Shown in pieces: positions 61,601 through 64,000 of a DNA stretch of 64,000 nucleotides. The notes below the pieces were generated by a model, which did not search any database, was not told the origin of the DNA, and saw only the letters and a program-made list of their open reading frames with translations. Location: positions 6,546,342 to 6,610,341 of the forward strand of contig CM034234.1 of NCBI GenBank assembly GCA_019916065.1. Direction: 5' to 3'. Origin of the DNA: Vitellaria paradoxa (lineage: Eukaryota > Streptophyta > Magnoliopsida > Ericales > Sapotaceae). Both the position numbers and the translations under genes were made by a program. Position 1 is the first letter of the stretch. Each line of letters begins with the position of its first letter.

Positions 61601-63619
61601 AGATCATCTGACCTTGCAGGCAGCTGCAGATTCGGTATGGGTTATGGATCACAAACAAAACAAAATTTTGCTTCCATTCGTGTTTAATTTGCTTGCATTT
61701 TTAGTTCTTTTACTATTGGTTTCAACGTGAGTTTGAATGTACTTTTTTGCTGGCCTCTGTGTTAAAATTTATAAAGTTGAAATCTGATGTGCTTCCCTTC
61801 ATAATAAGCAAATTTCATAAATTTTTTAGGTAGCCTATTTAATTTGTTAGGGATAGGATGGCAGGAACTTTTTTTTGGGCAATTATGTAATCCATATATT
61901 GGAAAGAAACTATTAAACATGACCTGACTTACCTAGATCTATCGAAGGACATGATCTAATTGGCGTCGACAAATCCATATAACTGACCCCACCTAGTGGG
62001 AAAAGGCTTAGTTTGGTTTGGTTTGGTTTATGTAATCCATATATTGGAAACGGTATTGGGTCCTTAAGTAGGCTTAGTGTAAATTTGCCTATTCATTTAT
62101 TGTTTTTGCGCTATATTCTCATACTACACTTAATATTTCCAAAATAATATAAATTACTTTTGTTATTCAAAACAAGTGAATTCACTTATTCATTGAAAAT
62201 GTTTCACGGGTAAGATTTAATTCAGTGCCAATCACCCTTTTTCTTCCCTATATGTAATAACTTCATATGGAAGTTTGGAAATATTAGACACTATTTTTGT
62301 TAAATATATATGTCATCAGTCCTTGTATAAAAGTTTGGTATGCCAATAATTCTATTTTTCCTCCGCTAATACAATTGATTACAATCCTGGTGTATATTAA
62401 ACTAAAATTTCTTTTGCTTGTTTCCAATTGAAACCTTGAATGCTGTGAGTTCTTATTACTAGACTTCTATGGCCTTTTAAAATTGTAGTTGCATTAGGAA
62501 TAATAACAATGCATAAGAAAAAAAAAATAGTAATTGCGCTTGAAATTTACCTAAGAGAAATACAACATAAGTTCTCAAAATGATCAGTGAGAATATGCAT
62601 GCCAAATAGTTTGTGAGAGCAATTTTGAGGATTACCTCAAGATCCATTTTCATCAAATTCTTCAATATTTATTTACCTTTTGTCTTATCACAATATTTTT
62701 TCTATTATGATCTGGGCATTGTTTTTATTCATATTGGTTTCCTTCTTATTGTCTACTACTAGTTTGAGTCATGCAAATGTGATAAAGATTGTGAAGAAGC
62801 AACAATCTGGAATTTAGTTTTTATTAGGGGTTTTGATTACAATAGAAATAGGATGTTGATTTTTATTTTTATTTTTTTGACAATTGTGGTTTTTCGTTTC
62901 CTTGTTATTGTTTTCTTATTGGTCAATGCCTAGATAGAAATATAATTGTTTAAAGGACAATCACATTTCTTCTTCTTCTGATCTTCTTTTCTCTTCTTTT
63001 ACTTGTCCACTATCTGCGCTCCTTTCCCTCTGCTGGCGCGGCATCAAAATGTTGTTAAGACTTGCCAAATATTGAGGAGAATTATGTAGTTGTTTGGACT
63101 TCCTTGGCATTGGAATAAAGTTTTTGCAGGAGTAAAAGGAAGTTTGCTTAGTCTGGTCCATGTCAGGATAGAGGAGTTAACTGTATGGTGGAGTGGAAGA
63201 CCTATTTACATTTCAAAAGTTTATTTCTTTAGCCTTTCTATGGAAAACCTTGTCCTGACCATTAGGAACTCCGTTGAGTTTTTCTAGTAAAGTTGGATCG
63301 ATATGATGATTTGGCTTACTGTTTGGCTTTCTTCTTAGATATACGCTGGTGACATCCACTTTTGGTGACTTGCAAATGCATTTGTGTGTACCTACATAAT
63401 ATTTTTGCATCTGTGAAGCACGTGAATTTTAAAATCTCACTTCTTTGAAGGATAAGCTACTTAACTGTGGAATAACTGTCTTGTTCAAATATTCATTTCA
63501 TCCGGAACTAATATATTTTAATCTTGTGTTGCAGTATGGCGTAAAAATTTTTGTTATCACTTCATTTAAGGATACCTGTTCCATCGAGATTCTTCCAAGA
63601 TCCCAAAAGTCCAAAAGAG
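49611..63619 (+). CDS. OTU-domain cysteine protease (deubiquitinase), 5' and middle part
   Basis: OTU enzymes cut ubiquitin from conjugates. Coding exons join in frame as 49611-49932, 50019-50197, 50302-50375, 52944-52998, 61215-61289, 61410-61483, 61586-61634 and 63535-63619, giving about 304 residues. The N-terminus ([13 protein letters not shown]) and [11 protein letters not shown] are typical of the plant OTU9/10/12 group. The catalytic site is DGNC at 206-209 (Asp 206, Cys 209), followed by [44 protein letters not shown] and [15 protein letters not shown]. The exon with the catalytic His (WAEVHYN in relatives) must lie beyond the right edge. The initiating exon starts at acceptor 49343/49344 with 267 UTR bases. 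No frame damage was seen despite huge repeat-filled introns. It is the likely counterpart of AT5G03330, which neighbours a PCRK gene in Arabidopsis. Confidence 0.93.
51610..52545 (-). pseudogene. RTE-type LINE fragment (3' part of reverse transcriptase and 3' end)
   Basis: On the minus strand, around 52450-52420 stands a decayed FADD-like block ([10 protein letters not shown]). Around 52245-52150 are YLGLIIN and [11 protein letters not shown], the downstream reverse-transcriptase region of plant RTE LINEs. The 3' end at 51610-51700 holds the family's conserved tail (plus strand ccttaatcccaaaccatttg). Many stops and indels are present. It is antisense to OTU and lies in the intron between the HVPRING exon and the DGNC exon. 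Confidence 0.75.
52999..54289. other. OTU intron with hAT-like end sequences
   Basis: At 53533-53565 (ggatggacccaggatttt then caaggggg) and 53571-53610 (gtagcggatccatgattt then ttgaggggtgag) are sequences like the ends of plant hAT elements. A G run at 54088-54098 may belong to an opposite end. No clear target duplication was found, so this is only a relic. A T run lies at 53373-53390. No exon is seen. Confidence 0.35.
54779..60007 (-). mobile_element. Young Ty1-copia retrotransposon B, 5229 bp, nested in copia C
   Basis: Two 200-bp LTRs (54779-54978 and 59808-60007) differ at three positions by eye. The target duplication gtaac is perfect (54774-54778 and 60008-60012). On the minus strand the 5' LTR is followed directly by tggtatcagagc, the initiator tRNA-Met primer site (59796-59807). 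A polypurine tract (ttgagggggcg) precedes the 3' LTR. The LTR ends are TG...CT rather than TG...CA. The full gag-pol order is present but broken by stops. It lies antisense in the OTU intron between the DGNC exon and the FRALSDQ exon. Confidence 0.93.
54986..59235 (-). pseudogene. Copia B gag-pol polyprotein, disabled
   Basis: Order on the minus strand: gag from MSKSEN (59235) with [17 protein letters not shown]; zinc knuckle [14 protein letters not shown] near 58400; protease DSGASSHM near 58110; GAG-pre-integrase [10 protein letters not shown] near 57640; integrase core HTDVWGP and [10 protein letters not shown]; reverse transcriptase with YVDDIIISG near 55930; RNase H with YSDADWAGN near 55430; stop at 54986. 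One frame holds from 59235 to about 55910, interrupted by about ten in-frame stops (for example 58831, 57454, 57283, 56329, 56161). A single-base loss near 55910 shifts the remaining reverse-transcriptase and RNase H part. The RNase H frame of 259 codons is intact. This copy cannot make its own proteins. Confidence 0.9.
60781..61214. other. OTU intron end before the FRALSDQ exon
   Basis: No other exon is seen. A long C run (about 61183-61198) lies only 17 bases before the exon, where a pyrimidine tract is expected, so it may serve as, or disturb, the splice acceptor signal. Confidence 0.5.
61906..62027 (+). mobile_element. Truncated RTE-type LINE end, 122 bp, with 23-bp target duplication
   Basis: The insert ends gaccccacctagtgggaaaa, then cttagtttggtttggtttgg, the RTE 3' end with its short-repeat tail. 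Perfect 23-bp copies of the target, starting ttatgtaatcc, lie at 61883-61905 and 62028-62050. Strong 5' truncation is typical of LINE insertions. It lies in the OTU intron that follows the AAADS exon, in sense orientation. Confidence 0.85.
62051..63534. other. OTU intron sequence
   Basis: Ordinary AT-rich intron sequence ending at the acceptor gcag (63531-63534). No exon or clear repeat was recognised. Confidence 0.5.
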
Positions 63620-64000
63620 GTACTTTTGATGGTTCCCAGTTTTTGTAACCAGTAATAATGGGTTTGTTTCATGATCTAGTACTAAAAATAGCACCTGTCA
63701 TTCTCTTACAAACAGAAATTAATTGTATCCCAAGTGTCTGCATCTCACTTGTTCTTTTGTGTAACACTAAAAATATGCCTGCATCTCTATCTCTTTATAA
63801 TTTGTGTTTCGTCGGCATAATCTTTTTAGCATTTGATATGAGCACATATTATGTGATTATATCTTTTGTCTATAGAATTATTAAGTGATAACTGTCAGTC
63901 TTCTAAGCTCAATAGTTTATAACTTCAAAGTTCTAGTTACGAACTTATTTTAATTCTATTAAGAAGACACATTAGAAAATGATGTCAATTAATTATATGC
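63620..64000. other. Start of the next OTU intron, to the window edge
   Basis: The donor gtactt follows the exon at 63619. No WAEVHYN-like exon is found before the edge, so the last coding exon lies further right. Confidence 0.6.

Overview
The window is nuclear DNA of a flowering plant, most likely a eudicot. It is AT-rich, its genes are split by GT-AG introns, and it is dense in plant transposable elements (Ty1-copia, TRIM, RTE-type LINE, Au-like SINE, hAT and Harbinger-like elements, MITEs). The species cannot be named from the sequence.

Six genes can be supported, plus one pseudogene. In order they are: the last three coding exons of adenosine kinase (71-812, +); an intron-less multi-pass membrane protein of unknown function (6897-8336, +); a non-processed adenosine kinase pseudogene with a triplicated last exon (about 12130-13770, +); a SAUR auxin-response gene (15337-15726, -); a seven-exon translin gene (21741-25498, -); a PCRK-type receptor-like cytoplasmic kinase (32793-37382, +); and an OTU-domain deubiquitinase (5' UTR exon near 42880, coding from 49611, running off the right edge). 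From memory, the order ADK, SAUR, PCRK, OTU matches Arabidopsis AT5G03300-AT5G03330, so this looks like a conserved block expanded by repeats.

Layout. 1-6.6 kb: end of ADK, then AT-rich repeats, including a possible LTR and a degenerate array of about 0.65-kb units. 6.6-15.8 kb: membrane protein, two SINEs, ADK pseudogene, SAUR. 15.8-21.7 kb: intergenic, mostly microsatellites. 21.7-25.5 kb: translin. 25.5-31.7 kb: very AT-rich DNA with a 1-kb Harbinger-like element, MITEs and decayed minisatellites. 31.7-38.2 kb: the kinase and a duplicated 3' flank. 38.2-42.7 kb: MITEs and the OTU promoter. 42.7-64 kb: OTU, whose introns hold most of the mobile elements.

The richest part is OTU. Intron 1 (6.4 kb) holds a hAT-like element with an 8-bp target duplication, a decayed copia element with both LTRs, a 41-bp LINE scrap with a 16-bp target duplication, and a TRIM. 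The intron after the DGNC exon (8.2 kb) holds an old copia element split by a young 5.2-kb copia element with a perfect 5-bp target duplication and about 98.5% identical LTRs. Nearly all the retroelements lie antisense to OTU. The genes do not form one pathway; their adjacency looks like ancestral synteny. No CRISPR array, defence island or other new multi-gene system was seen.
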